Assembly: GCA_029939535.1 (NCBI GenBank)
Contig: JAOZST010000088.1
Span: 1-14,310 of the forward strand
Length of the DNA stretch: 14,310 nt
Direction of reading: 5' to 3'
Source of the DNA: NBML01 sp029939535
GTDB lineage: Bacteria; Desulfobacterota; Desulfobacteria; Desulfobacterales; Desulfobacteraceae
The translations under genes were made by a program, and so were the position numbers. Every line of letters begins with the position of its first letter. Positions within the stretch are counted from its first letter, which is position 1. Positions 1-6,036 of this stretch are shown here, one piece after another. Below the pieces are notes generated by a model. It saw only the letters and a program-made list of their open reading frames with translations, was not told the DNA's origin and searched no databases.

Positions 1-126
1 ATCTATGCATATGATGCATATTTTTTAATGTGTGCGATTTCTTTACACAGCCCATTACTTACTCTTGATAGACGTATGAATGAAGTTGCGCAGAGTTTAG
101 GGATCCATATTATGGAGGTAAACTGA
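1..126 (+). CDS. PIN-domain (VapC-like) toxin, C-terminal fragment
   Basis: The frame is open from the left edge of the window and ends at TGA (124-126), giving 41 residues of a larger protein. It contains YDAYFL, then LLTLDRRM and SLGI. This is the usual end of PIN-domain RNases: the Asp in YDAYFL and the Asp in TLD fit the late acidic residues of the metal site, and the closing strand follows as LGIHIMEV. VapC-type PIN toxins cut RNA, commonly tRNA or rRNA. The stop codon overlaps by one base (TGATG) the start of an antitoxin gene, which supports a two-gene toxin-antitoxin operon. The N-terminal half lies outside the window, so whether the toxin is intact cannot be judged. Family assignment is from motif reading only. 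Confidence 0.7.
   Translation: MYAYDAYFLMCAISLHSPLLTLDRRMNEVAQSLGIHIMEVN
114..118 (+). promoter_or_regulatory. Ribosome binding site of the antitoxin gene
   Basis: GGAGG sits 7 bases before the ATG at 126 and lies within the last codons of the PIN toxin gene. It supports the chosen antitoxin start and allows independent or coupled translation of the antitoxin. Confidence 0.7.
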
Positions 127-359
127 TGAAAGTCTATACCTATTCAGAAGCCAGACAAAATTTTTCTATGGTTCTTGATATTGCCCGCTCGGAAGATATC
201 ATTATTAAGCGCCGAGGAGGTGAGACCTTCAAGCTTATATTTAACAAATCGTCCAAATCTCCTTTTGATGTTGCAGGCATCAAAACAAAAGCAACCACAA
301 AAGACATTCTCAATGCTGTAAGAGAATCTCGAGCAGGGTGTAGCGAACAAGACTCTTGA
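126..359 (+). CDS. Phd/YefM-family antitoxin
   Basis: This is a 77-residue protein beginning MKVYTYSEARQNFSMVLDIA, followed by IIIKRRGGETF. That is the classic Phd/YefM DNA-binding fold: a first strand, the 'SEARQNFS' helix, then a beta hairpin carrying a basic KRR. The C-terminal part (about residues 46-70, with SPFDVAGI and ITTKDIL-like helix TTKDILNAVRESR) would be the toxin-binding tail. The role is to neutralise the upstream PIN toxin and repress the operon; this is inferred from the family and the one-base overlap with the toxin gene. Start choice is supported by a GGAGG 7 bases upstream. The antitoxin lies second in the operon, whereas in most type II systems it comes first. The gene faces nadE tail to tail across 75 bases in which I see no convincing terminator. 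Confidence 0.85.
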   Translation: MKVYTYSEARQNFSMVLDIARSEDIIIKRRGGETFKLIFNKSSKSPFDVAGIKTKATTKDILNAVRESRAGCSEQDS

Positions 360-434
360 ATTGAGCTGGGATACTGGGTGGCCTCAAAAGTATGGCTTTA
401 ACAATATTTTTTCCCTGGGTAATATAACGGAAAT

Positions 435-1235
435 TTAGACGGTAAATAATTCTTTTGGAATCCGGCACACAGGAATAGGTTCCATTTTATGCCTGCATGC
501 TGCATTGAATTTCCTGTAAATTTTTAACACTTCTTTTTTCCGTTTATCCAGGTTTTTTTCAATCTCCAGATTCCTTGTGGTGTGTGAAAGTTCATAGTTC
601 ATTGCCCATTCAAGCTCCCCATAGGTGGCACCCATCTGACTCTCATCACTGCGGTCGTCTTCCCACAGCCCGTCAGTGGGCGCTGCACTTAAAATATCCT
701 GGCTGATGCCCAGCCACTTTCCAAGGGCATACACCTGGGATTTCATAAGGTCGGCAATGGGGGAAATATCCACTCCGCCGTCTCCGTATTTGGTATAAAA
801 TCCCACACCAAAGTCCTCCACCTTGTTTCCCGTTCCAACTACCAGCATCCTGTGGTGGGAAGCAAAGGAGTACAGGGTAAGCATCCTCAGCCTTGCCCGG
901 GTATTTGCCATGGTCAGGTTATCCTGGATTTCTCCTGGGAAACTGGTTTGTATCTGCTTGAAAACAGGGGTTAATTCCATATCAATTCCAAGAACATTGT
1001 CATGGCTTTTCCTGAGCCAGTCAATGTGCTCACATGACCTGAATACCTGGTCTTCTGCCTGGAGAATAGGCATGTTAAGGGCCAGGACTTTTTTTTTGGT
1101 TCTGGCGCATAGAGTTGAGGTAACAGCAGAATCTATTCCTCCGGATATACCAATGGTAAAACCCTTCAGCCCGGCGGCCTCAACATAGTTTATCAGCCAG
1201 GTGACAATATGTTCTACAATGTTCTGGGTCTGCAT
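435..1235 (-). CDS. nadE: NAD(+) synthetase, ammonia-dependent type
   Basis: A 266-residue NadE, which adenylates nicotinic acid adenine dinucleotide and amidates it to NAD+ in the cytoplasm. The P-loop SGGIDSA is at residues 31-37, GTGNKVED at 134-141, TKYGDGG at 148-154 and APTDGLW at 185-191; all belong to the synthetase core. There is no N-terminal nitrilase/glutaminase domain, so by family knowledge ammonia is the nitrogen donor. Length matches the usual single-domain enzyme (about 270 residues). Start ATG is preceded by AAGGA about 10 bases upstream. It is the last gene of a four-gene leftward operon, 31 bases after the SpoU methyltransferase gene. A run of nine A in the coding strand falls in the Lys-Lys-Lys stretch near residues 47-49; the frame is intact. 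Confidence 0.95.
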   Translation of the reverse strand: MQTQNIVEHIVTWLINYVEAAGLKGFTIGISGGIDSAVTSTLCARTKKKVLALNMPILQAEDQVFRSCEHIDWLRKSHDNVLGIDMELTPVFKQIQTSFPGEIQDNLTMANTRARLRMLTLYSFASHHRMLVVGTGNKVEDFGVGFYTKYGDGGVDISPIADLMKSQVYALGKWLGISQDILSAAPTDGLWEDDRSDESQMGATYGELEWAMNYELSHTTRNLEIEKNLDKRKKEVLKIYRKFNAACRHKMEPIPVCRIPKELFTV

Positions 1236-1266
1236 AATAATTATGTCCTTACAATTTTGCTGTTAT

Positions 1267-1845
1267 TTAATGTGACTGGTCCAAAGATTGGTTTTGGTTC
1301 TGGTTTTGCTGGCGCATATATTCGTATAAAATTATGGAGGCAGCCACACTGACATTCAGGCTCTGGGATTTTCCGAACTGGGGAATGGTCAGTCGTCTGA
1401 TTGCCTGGAACAGATCCGGCTCAAAACTGATGCCGAATTCTTCATGTCCAAAGATAAACGCACTTTTGCCGGGCAGGGAGGTATTGGTAACCAGGCTTCC
1501 CTGCCCAGGTTCAAGAAGATAAGGGGTGTATCCTTTGTTAATAATTTCAGTATAACAGGTGAAAAATTCAGTGTGAAATACAGCTGGAACCCACTTAAAG
1601 GCACCCATGCCCGGTGCAGGATCGAAAAAATCAATACCAACCAGATGGATTTCATGGCATCCAAAGGCTTCGGCACTTCTGAATATTTTGCCGATATTAT
1701 AGGAGGGTTTAAGGTGATCCAGCACAATGATGCAGTCGTGGATCCCGGGTCTGGCCAGATAATTTTTGTTCCTCTGCCGCCGGAACCGCCTTCTGGCCAT
1801 CTCCCGTTCACTTTTCATCATCTTTCTGATTTTATGTGATCCCAT
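1267..1845 (-). CDS. SpoU/TrmH-family RNA 2'-O-methyltransferase
   Basis: A 192-residue SPOUT methyltransferase that should use S-adenosylmethionine to methylate a ribose 2'-OH in tRNA or rRNA. The three SpoU motifs are present: motif 1 NIGKIFRSAEAFG (residues 50-62, with catalytic-type Arg56), motif 2 FGHEEFG (132-138), and motif 3 SLNVSVAASIILYE (162-175), which forms the knotted SAM site. It is short for the TrmH/RlmB group and lacks an L30e-like N-terminal domain; instead there is a basic N-terminus rich in Arg and Lys. Whether the target is tRNA (TrmH/TrmL-like) or rRNA cannot be decided from sequence alone, so no symbol is given. The C-terminus ends in a Gln-Asn tail encoded by a hexanucleotide repeat. 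It starts 13 bases after the thioesterase stop; its ribosome site is weak. Confidence 0.88.
   Translation of the reverse strand: MGSHKIRKMMKSEREMARRRFRRQRNKNYLARPGIHDCIIVLDHLKPSYNIGKIFRSAEAFGCHEIHLVGIDFFDPAPGMGAFKWVPAVFHTEFFTCYTEIINKGYTPYLLEPGQGSLVTNTSLPGKSAFIFGHEEFGISFEPDLFQAIRRLTIPQFGKSQSLNVSVAASIILYEYMRQQNQNQNQSLDQSH
1291..1308 (-). repeat. Hexanucleotide tandem repeat (CARAAC)x3
   Basis: Read on the minus strand, three copies of CARAAC (CAAAAC, CAGAAC, CAAAAC) sit back to back and encode a Gln-Asn-Gln-Asn-Gln-Asn tail at the end of the SpoU methyltransferase. The unit length keeps the frame, so copy-number change would only alter tail length. Confidence 0.75.
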
Positions 1846-1858
1846 TGTATATGCCTGG

Positions 1859-2296
1859 TCAATCCTTTTTTGTGGATATTTTTAAAACTGCCATGGTCAG
1901 GCGGGCAACACAGATCAACTCATTTTTTTCATTCTCAATGGAGATATCCCATACCTGGGTTGTTTTTCCCAGGTGGACTGGTTTTGCAATGCCTGTTACG
2001 AATCCCCTGGATATGCTTTTCAAATGGTTAGCCTTGATTTCCAGGCCGACACTCTGGCGGGTTTCATCCAGAGTCATATGGGATGCTGCGCTGCCAAGGG
2101 TTTCTGCCAGGACTACCGAGGCACCACCGTGGAGGATTCCCAGGGGTTGCCTGGTCCTTTTGTCCACTGGCATGGTCGCACTTAAAAAATCTTTGCCCTT
2201 TTCTATGAATTCAATGTTAAGGTGTCCAACAATACAGTCTCTACTGAAAAGGCTCAGTTCTTCCAGATTAAATTCTTTTTTCCAGATGGTTTCCAT
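1859..2296 (-). CDS. Hotdog-fold acyl-CoA thioesterase (PaaI / MenI-EntH type)
   Basis: A 145-residue hotdog protein that should hydrolyse an acyl-CoA thioester in the cytoplasm. The stretch LHGGASVVLAETLGSAASH (residues 55-73) matches the active-site segment of the MenI (YdiI)/EntH (YbdB) group, with Glu65 in the position of the catalytic acid. VGLEIKANHLKS (83-94) and KPVHLGKTTQVWDI (105-118) are also typical. Menaquinone-pathway (DHNA-CoA) or general phenylacyl-CoA cleanup are both possible; no men genes are in view to decide. The gene follows the DHH gene with a single intervening base, and a GAGGA lies within the DHH coding end, so translation is probably coupled. Confidence 0.88.
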   Translation of the reverse strand: METIWKKEFNLEELSLFSRDCIVGHLNIEFIEKGKDFLSATMPVDKRTRQPLGILHGGASVVLAETLGSAASHMTLDETRQSVGLEIKANHLKSISRGFVTGIAKPVHLGKTTQVWDISIENEKNELICVARLTMAVLKISTKKD

Positions 2297-2297
2297 C

Positions 2298-3203
2298 CTA
2301 TATATCCTCTTCTTTCTTATTGGCCTTCATGATTTCAAGTATGTGATCTATATTTTTCTGGGCAGTTGTTGTCTCAAGAGTGCAGCCTCCGGCACCGGCA
2401 TGACCTCCGCCGCCGAACCGGGCCAGCAGATTCCCTATATTCACCTGGAAACCGCCATTGAAAATGCTGCGGCCTATACTGAGCAGTACATGGGTTTTCT
2501 CAGGTTCGAGAAACCGTATTTTTATACTGGCAATTGTATCTGGAAATAAAGAATAGGTTAAAAATCGATTGCCCGAGGGTATGGTGTCAAGGGTCCTGAA
2601 ATCTGTTATGGAAATATTGTCCACAATTGTGGTGTATTTTTTTAAAAAATAACCAAATTTATCATTTTCTTCTATTACGGCATCACAGCGTTTTCGGACA
2701 TCATCATCTTTGAGAATATCCCCAATGGGCATTTTCCCCAGCATGGATACCAGCTTATTCCAATAGGCTTTGTCCTGGTAATCCCTGTTTTTTATGGTCA
2801 TGGATAAAATAATATAGGGATAATTTTCCGGGACCCTGACCTGGTCCTTTGTCAGGTCTGCCGAGTCAATCATGTCCGTGTTCCGGATAAGTTCATCAAA
2901 TTTATGATTAAATTTCCCCTGGTTTTTATAATATTCATAGATCACCCCGGCAGCTGACGGAGCAATGTCAAAGGCACCTTTGAATTCTTTTTCTGGTTTG
3001 TTGGAGACATGGTGGTCAAACCACAGGGAACAATTGGGATCAAAGGGAAGGTTGGCCATTATATCGCCTTTTTGGATAGAAGCTTTCCCGGTCTGAACCT
3101 CATTGGGTTCAACCCAGTAAATATCTGAATCAATATCTTCAACCTCCTTGAGGAGAACGGCACATACAATGCCGTCGAAATCCGGTCGTGTAACTATTCT
3201 CAT
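2298..3203 (-). CDS. DHH-family phosphoesterase
   Basis: A 301-residue DHH/DHHA1 protein. RPDFDG at residues 6-11 supplies the first metal-binding aspartates (Asp8, Asp10), DHH is at 63-65, and the DHHA1 glycine-rich substrate loop GGGGHAGAGG is at 264-273. The family contains manganese-dependent hydrolases such as nanoRNases, cyclic-dinucleotide/pAp phosphatases and exopolyphosphatase-like enzymes. The N-terminal sequence (MRIVTRPDFDGIVCAVLL) is shorter than the usual NrnA start with DPDGD, so I leave the substrate open. It leads the leftward operon with thioesterase, SpoU methyltransferase and nadE. Start ATG has AAAGG 8 bases upstream. A small hairpin lies in the leader at 3231-3250. Confidence 0.88.
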   Translation of the reverse strand: MRIVTRPDFDGIVCAVLLKEVEDIDSDIYWVEPNEVQTGKASIQKGDIMANLPFDPNCSLWFDHHVSNKPEKEFKGAFDIAPSAAGVIYEYYKNQGKFNHKFDELIRNTDMIDSADLTKDQVRVPENYPYIILSMTIKNRDYQDKAYWNKLVSMLGKMPIGDILKDDDVRKRCDAVIEENDKFGYFLKKYTTIVDNISITDFRTLDTIPSGNRFLTYSLFPDTIASIKIRFLEPEKTHVLLSIGRSIFNGGFQVNIGNLLARFGGGGHAGAGGCTLETTTAQKNIDHILEIMKANKKEEDI

Positions 3204-3230
3204 TAATTAACCTTTATTTTCATGATTTGT

Positions 3231-3250
3231 AGTGCCCTTCAGGGGCGACT
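3231..3250 (-). promoter_or_regulatory. Hairpin in the leader of the DHH-nadE operon
   Basis: On the minus strand AGT-C-GCCC, a CTGAA loop, then GGGC-ACT can pair as seven base pairs with one bulged C. It is the only GC-rich patch in a 203-base AT-rich divergent intergenic region and lies 27 bases before the DHH start codon. Role unknown; a leader structure or protein-binding site is possible. Confidence 0.4.
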
Positions 3251-3299
3251 ATATAAATTTTCATCATATAATTAGAACATAACCATGGAATTTTCAAGA

Positions 3300-3329
3300 T
3301 TGGTTTTATTTAAATTAAATTTGTATTAT
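3300..3329 (+). promoter_or_regulatory. Weak candidate promoter for yigZ
   Basis: TTGGTT (3300-3305) is followed after 18 bases by TATTAT (3324-3329). The -10 matches five of six consensus bases and the -35 only three, so this is a tentative call in an AT-rich stretch. It would give a leader of about 70 bases. Confidence 0.25.
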
Positions 3330-3406
3330 ACCTGTTTGGGGTTTTATCTGTTTTGTATTTTAGGAAGGGATGGATCCCATTGATTTAAATAAGGGTTTTT
3401 TATTAA

Positions 3407-4054
3407 ATGGTTGAAAAAAAGCACTATTATTCCGTTGGCAGAACAAAAACAGATCCTGTCCGCACTGCCCGGATTAAGATAAAACGATCTGTGTTTACCT
3501 GTTCCCTTGCCTTTGCCGCTTCTATTGAAGAGGCAAAGGTTTTTATTACAAAAATTTCAAAGGAGAATAAAATTGCCACCCATAACTGCTGGGCTTATAT
3601 TGTGGGGGAACAAGGAGAAATTTCCCATAGCTCAGATTCAGGCGAACCAGCCGGAACTGCTGGCAAACCCATGCTTAATGCCCTGCTCAGCCATGATATG
3701 ACCTGTATTGCAGCTGTAGTAACCCGTCAGTTTGGAGGGGTAAAGCTGGGAATCCGCGGATTGATCCAGGCCTATTCAGAATCTGTTACCACAGCCATTG
3801 AACTGAAACCCTTGGTCAAATTGATAAAAATCCAGCCAATTCAAGTTGAAATATCCTACGGAATGAATGAAACATTTTTAAACCAGCTGAGCAGGTTTCG
3901 GGCCATTGTCCAGCATTCAGATTATGGAGAAAATATTGTACATGGTATCCAGGTGGAGAAGGAGGATATGCAGGAGGTGGAGGCCTTTCTTTCAGAGTAT
4001 CAATGCCAGGGCCGGCTCAAGTATCATCTTTCATTGAAAGGGGAAAAATATTGA
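3407..4054 (+). CDS. yigZ: YigZ/IMPACT-family protein (UPF0029 + DUF1949)
   Basis: A 215-residue protein of the YigZ/IMPACT family. The N-terminal UPF0029 domain carries the signature DSGEPAGTAGKPM (residues 77-89) and RQFGGVKLGIRGL (107-119), and the C-terminal third fits the ferredoxin-like DUF1949 domain. Length is normal for bacterial YigZ (about 205-220). Eukaryotic IMPACT regulates Gcn2; the bacterial role is unresolved, so no pathway is claimed. The usual FGGIKLGAGGL of the family reads FGGVKLGIRGL here, a mild variation. An in-frame TAA lies directly before the ATG, which fixes the start; the ribosome site is weak (AAGGG 11 bases upstream). The stop codon overlaps the -35 box of the next operon's promoter. 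Confidence 0.9.
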   Translation: MVEKKHYYSVGRTKTDPVRTARIKIKRSVFTCSLAFAASIEEAKVFITKISKENKIATHNCWAYIVGEQGEISHSSDSGEPAGTAGKPMLNALLSHDMTCIAAVVTRQFGGVKLGIRGLIQAYSESVTTAIELKPLVKLIKIQPIQVEISYGMNETFLNQLSRFRAIVQHSDYGENIVHGIQVEKEDMQEVEAFLSEYQCQGRLKYHLSLKGEKY

Positions 4055-4078
4055 CATTCCGATAAATGTTAGTATAAT
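4051..4078 (+). promoter_or_regulatory. Consensus sigma70 promoter of the XRE-leuC-leuD operon
   Basis: TTGACA (4051-4056) and TATAAT (4073-4078) are both perfect matches to consensus with a 16-base spacer. The -35 box includes the TGA stop of yigZ. Transcription should begin near 4085, leaving a leader of about 42 bases before the regulator ATG at 4127. Such a strong promoter ahead of a regulator usually implies repression. Confidence 0.8.
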
Positions 4079-4109
4079 TTAACTTTAATTAGTTATACTT
4101 ATATTATAC
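4071..4109 (+). promoter_or_regulatory. Candidate operator: three phased GTATAA half-sites
   Basis: AGTATAA (4071-4077) and TTATACT (4093-4099) form a perfect 7-base inverted repeat with a 15-base gap. A third TTATAC lies at 4104-4109 in direct orientation to the second. Start-to-start distances are 21 and 11 bases, close to two and one turns of the helix, so all could sit on one DNA face. The first half-site covers the -10 box. The likely binder is the XRE-cupin protein encoded just downstream; this is inferred from position. Confidence 0.5.
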
Positions 4110-4126
4110 CGGGATTTAGTGCAAAT

Positions 4127-4711
4127 ATGAAAACAAAACTGGGTGCCCTGTTAAAAGCCATTCGAAATTCAAGACATTTGATAATCAAGGAGGTGGCTTT
4201 CAAAGCTGGTGTCAGCTCCAGTCTGCTCTCCCAGATCGAAAGGAATCGAATCTCCCCTTCCCTGGACACCCTGCTTCAATTATTGGAGGTATATGGGGTG
4301 TCACCCAATAAATTTTTTAAAGATTATGAAACCCACTCCAAAGTTGAGATCATTAAAAAAAATCAGAGAAAGATATATCAGAGAAAAGGCTTTACCTATG
4401 AAACCCTTTGCGGAGAAAGCCAGGTTAAGGGAAATCATTCCTTTAATGCCTTTTTCCTGGAGCTTGAACCTGGCCAGAAAAGGGGGGATTCCAATAATGG
4501 GCACCTGGGCCGTGAACTTGGAATTGTTGTTTCAGGCAGTGCCCAGCTGCTTTATGGGGAAGATGAATATGATCTCCATGATGGCGATTCTGTATCTTTT
4601 TTTTCCCAGATTCCCCACGTAATAAAGAACATATCAGACACACTTTTCCAGGCCTATTGGGTTGTCACCCCTGCGGACGGGGAAGATTATTTTGGTGATA
4701 AAATATTATAA
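4127..4711 (+). CDS. XRE-family transcriptional regulator with cupin sensor domain
   Basis: A 194-residue two-domain regulator. Residues 6-64 form an XRE/Cro helix-turn-helix (helices around IIKEVAFKAGVSSSLLSQIE, 19-38, followed by SPSLDTLLQLLEVYGVSPNKFF). Residues about 105-185 form a small beta-barrel cupin: HLGRELGIVVSGSAQLLYG (126-144), DLHDGDSVSF (149-158) and IPHVIKN (162-168), with His126, Glu130 and His164 as possible metal or ligand contacts. By family, the cupin binds a small effector and alters DNA binding (PuuR/SinR-like architecture). It is the first gene of an operon with leuC- and leuD-like genes (14-base gap to leuC), so it probably regulates them and itself in response to a substrate or product. 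Ribosome site is weak (GGGA 12 bases upstream). Confidence 0.9.
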   Translation: MKTKLGALLKAIRNSRHLIIKEVAFKAGVSSSLLSQIERNRISPSLDTLLQLLEVYGVSPNKFFKDYETHSKVEIIKKNQRKIYQRKGFTYETLCGESQVKGNHSFNAFFLELEPGQKRGDSNNGHLGRELGIVVSGSAQLLYGEDEYDLHDGDSVSFFSQIPHVIKNISDTLFQAYWVVTPADGEDYFGDKIL

Positions 4712-4715
4712 CCTT

Positions 4716-4719
4716 GGAG
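4716..4719 (+). promoter_or_regulatory. Ribosome binding site deciding the leuC start
   Basis: GGAG is placed 6 bases before the ATG at 4726. It lies inside the longer reading that would begin at TTG 4714, so the ATG is the better start. Confidence 0.75.
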
Positions 4720-4725
4720 TTAGTC

Positions 4726-6036
4726 ATGGGCAAAACAATTACAGAAAAAATTTTTAAGGCACATCTGGTGGATAAACCCTTTGGCGATGTCAGTGTATTA
4801 AGACTGGACCGGGTTTTCTGCCATGAAATTACAACACCCACAGCCATACAGGACCTTGCGGCCAGGGGAAAAGACAGGGTGTTTGATCCTGACAAGATCA
4901 AGGCCGTGATTGACCATGTCTCCCCTGCCAAGGATTCCAAGACTGCCATGCAGGGGAAAATACTCAGGCAGTGGGCACAACGTCACAAAATAAAAGATTT
5001 TTTTGATATAGGTAACAATGGGGTCTGCCATGCGATTTTTCCTGAAAAAGGGTTTGTCCGGCCCGGGTTAACCATTATTATGGGGGATTCCCATACCTGT
5101 ACCCATGGAGCCTTTGGCGCATTTGCAGCAGGTGTCGGCACAACAGATCTGGAAGTTGGAATCTTAAAAGGGGTGTGTACCTTTAAAAAGCCGGAAACAT
5201 ACAGGATTGAAATTAAGGGTACGCTTTCCCAGGGTGTCTATGCAAAGGATATCATTCTGGAGGTGATCCGTCAGATTTCCGTGGACGGAGCCACAAATAT
5301 GATAATTGAATTTGCCGGGAATGTGGTGGATGAAATGAACATGGATCAGCGTATGACCATTTCCAATATGGCAGTGGAAGCCGGTGCAACAAGCGGTATC
5401 TGCCAGCCTGACATGACCACTGTGAAGTATCTCTGGCCTTTTATCAAAGATGAATTTAAAAGCCCTGAAGCTGCCCTGGAGGAATACTCCCGTTTTTCAT
5501 CCGATGCAGATGCGGTTTACGCAAAAAAGACAACCATTGATGTGAGCCTTTTGGAACCTTTGACAACATTCGGCTATAAACCAGATAATGTTCGCCCTGT
5601 GTCCCGGATGAAGGGAACCCGGGTGGACCAGGTGTATATAGGTTCCTGCACCAACGGCCGCATTGAGGATCTGCGCATTGCCGCAGAGGTTATAAAGGGT
5701 AAAAAAATTAAAGATAGTGTCAGGGGCATTGTTTCTCCTGCCACACCCTGGATTTTCTCCCAGGCCCTTGAAGAGGGCTTGATCAAGATCTTTATGGATG
5801 CTGGATTTTGTGTGACCAATCCCACCTGCGGGGCCTGTCTGGGAATGAGCAACGGAGTTCTTGCCCGGGGAGAAGTTGCAGCTGCCACCACCAACAGGAA
5901 TTTCAACGGCCGCATGGGCAAAGGTGGAATGGTCCATCTGATGAGCCCGGCCACAGCTGCTGCCACAGCCATCCAGGGTGAAATTACAAATTCAAGCCTT
6001 TTTGTCAATCAGGAGAAGCACCATGAAAGAATTTAA
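4726..6036 (+). CDS. leuC: 3-isopropylmalate dehydratase-family large subunit (aconitase superfamily)
   Basis: A 436-residue hydro-lyase large subunit that moves a hydroxyl between neighbouring carbons through a [4Fe-4S] cluster. The cluster cysteines are Cys308 in GSCTNGR and Cys368/Cys371 in NPTCGACLGM; MGDSHTCTHGAFGAFAAGVG (119-138) is the family substrate loop. Length fits the split bacterial/archaeal-type IPM isomerase or homoaconitase subunit (about 420-435), shorter than the proteobacterial LeuC of about 466. It overlaps leuD by 14 bases, so the two subunits are translationally coupled. Isopropylmalate (leucine synthesis) is the default substrate, but citramalate/methylmalate, homocitrate, cis-aconitate or dimethylmalate cannot be excluded: no leuA or leuB is in view and a private XRE-cupin regulator precedes it. 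Confidence 0.88.
   Translation: MGKTITEKIFKAHLVDKPFGDVSVLRLDRVFCHEITTPTAIQDLAARGKDRVFDPDKIKAVIDHVSPAKDSKTAMQGKILRQWAQRHKIKDFFDIGNNGVCHAIFPEKGFVRPGLTIIMGDSHTCTHGAFGAFAAGVGTTDLEVGILKGVCTFKKPETYRIEIKGTLSQGVYAKDIILEVIRQISVDGATNMIIEFAGNVVDEMNMDQRMTISNMAVEAGATSGICQPDMTTVKYLWPFIKDEFKSPEAALEEYSRFSSDADAVYAKKTTIDVSLLEPLTTFGYKPDNVRPVSRMKGTRVDQVYIGSCTNGRIEDLRIAAEVIKGKKIKDSVRGIVSPATPWIFSQALEEGLIKIFMDAGFCVTNPTCGACLGMSNGVLARGEVAAATTNRNFNGRMGKGGMVHLMSPATAAATAIQGEITNSSLFVNQEKHHERI
6011..6015 (+). promoter_or_regulatory. Ribosome binding site of leuD
   Basis: AGGAG lies 7 bases before the ATG at 6023, inside the end of leuC. It supports that ATG over the GTG at 5978. Confidence 0.75.

Noticed and set aside
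4..20. Inverted repeat TATGCAT-ATG-ATGCATA at the left edge
   Set aside because: It falls in the PIN coding codons for Tyr-Ala-Tyr-Asp-Ala-Tyr, whose repeated residues explain the symmetry.
360..434. Terminator between the antitoxin and nadE genes
   Set aside because: Only a weak ATACT/AGTAT pair is present, without a stable stem or T run.
1444..1839. 131-codon + strand frame opposite the SpoU gene
   Set aside because: Antisense shadow of a gene with all three SpoU motifs.
1836..2549. 237-codon open frame on the + strand
   Set aside because: It runs antisense across the thioesterase and DHH genes, which have clear family motifs; its own translation shows no recognisable domain.
4714..4725. 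TTG start giving a four-residue longer LeuC
   Set aside because: It would consume the ribosome site; ATG 4726 has GGAG at ideal spacing.
5497..6008. Minus-strand frames of about 145 codons opposite leuC
   Set aside because: They overlap the conserved [4Fe-4S] region of leuC and look like reverse-strand shadows.
5978..6022. GTG start giving a 15-residue longer LeuD
   Set aside because: The ATG at 6023 has AGGAG 7 bases upstream and begins at the family N-terminus.
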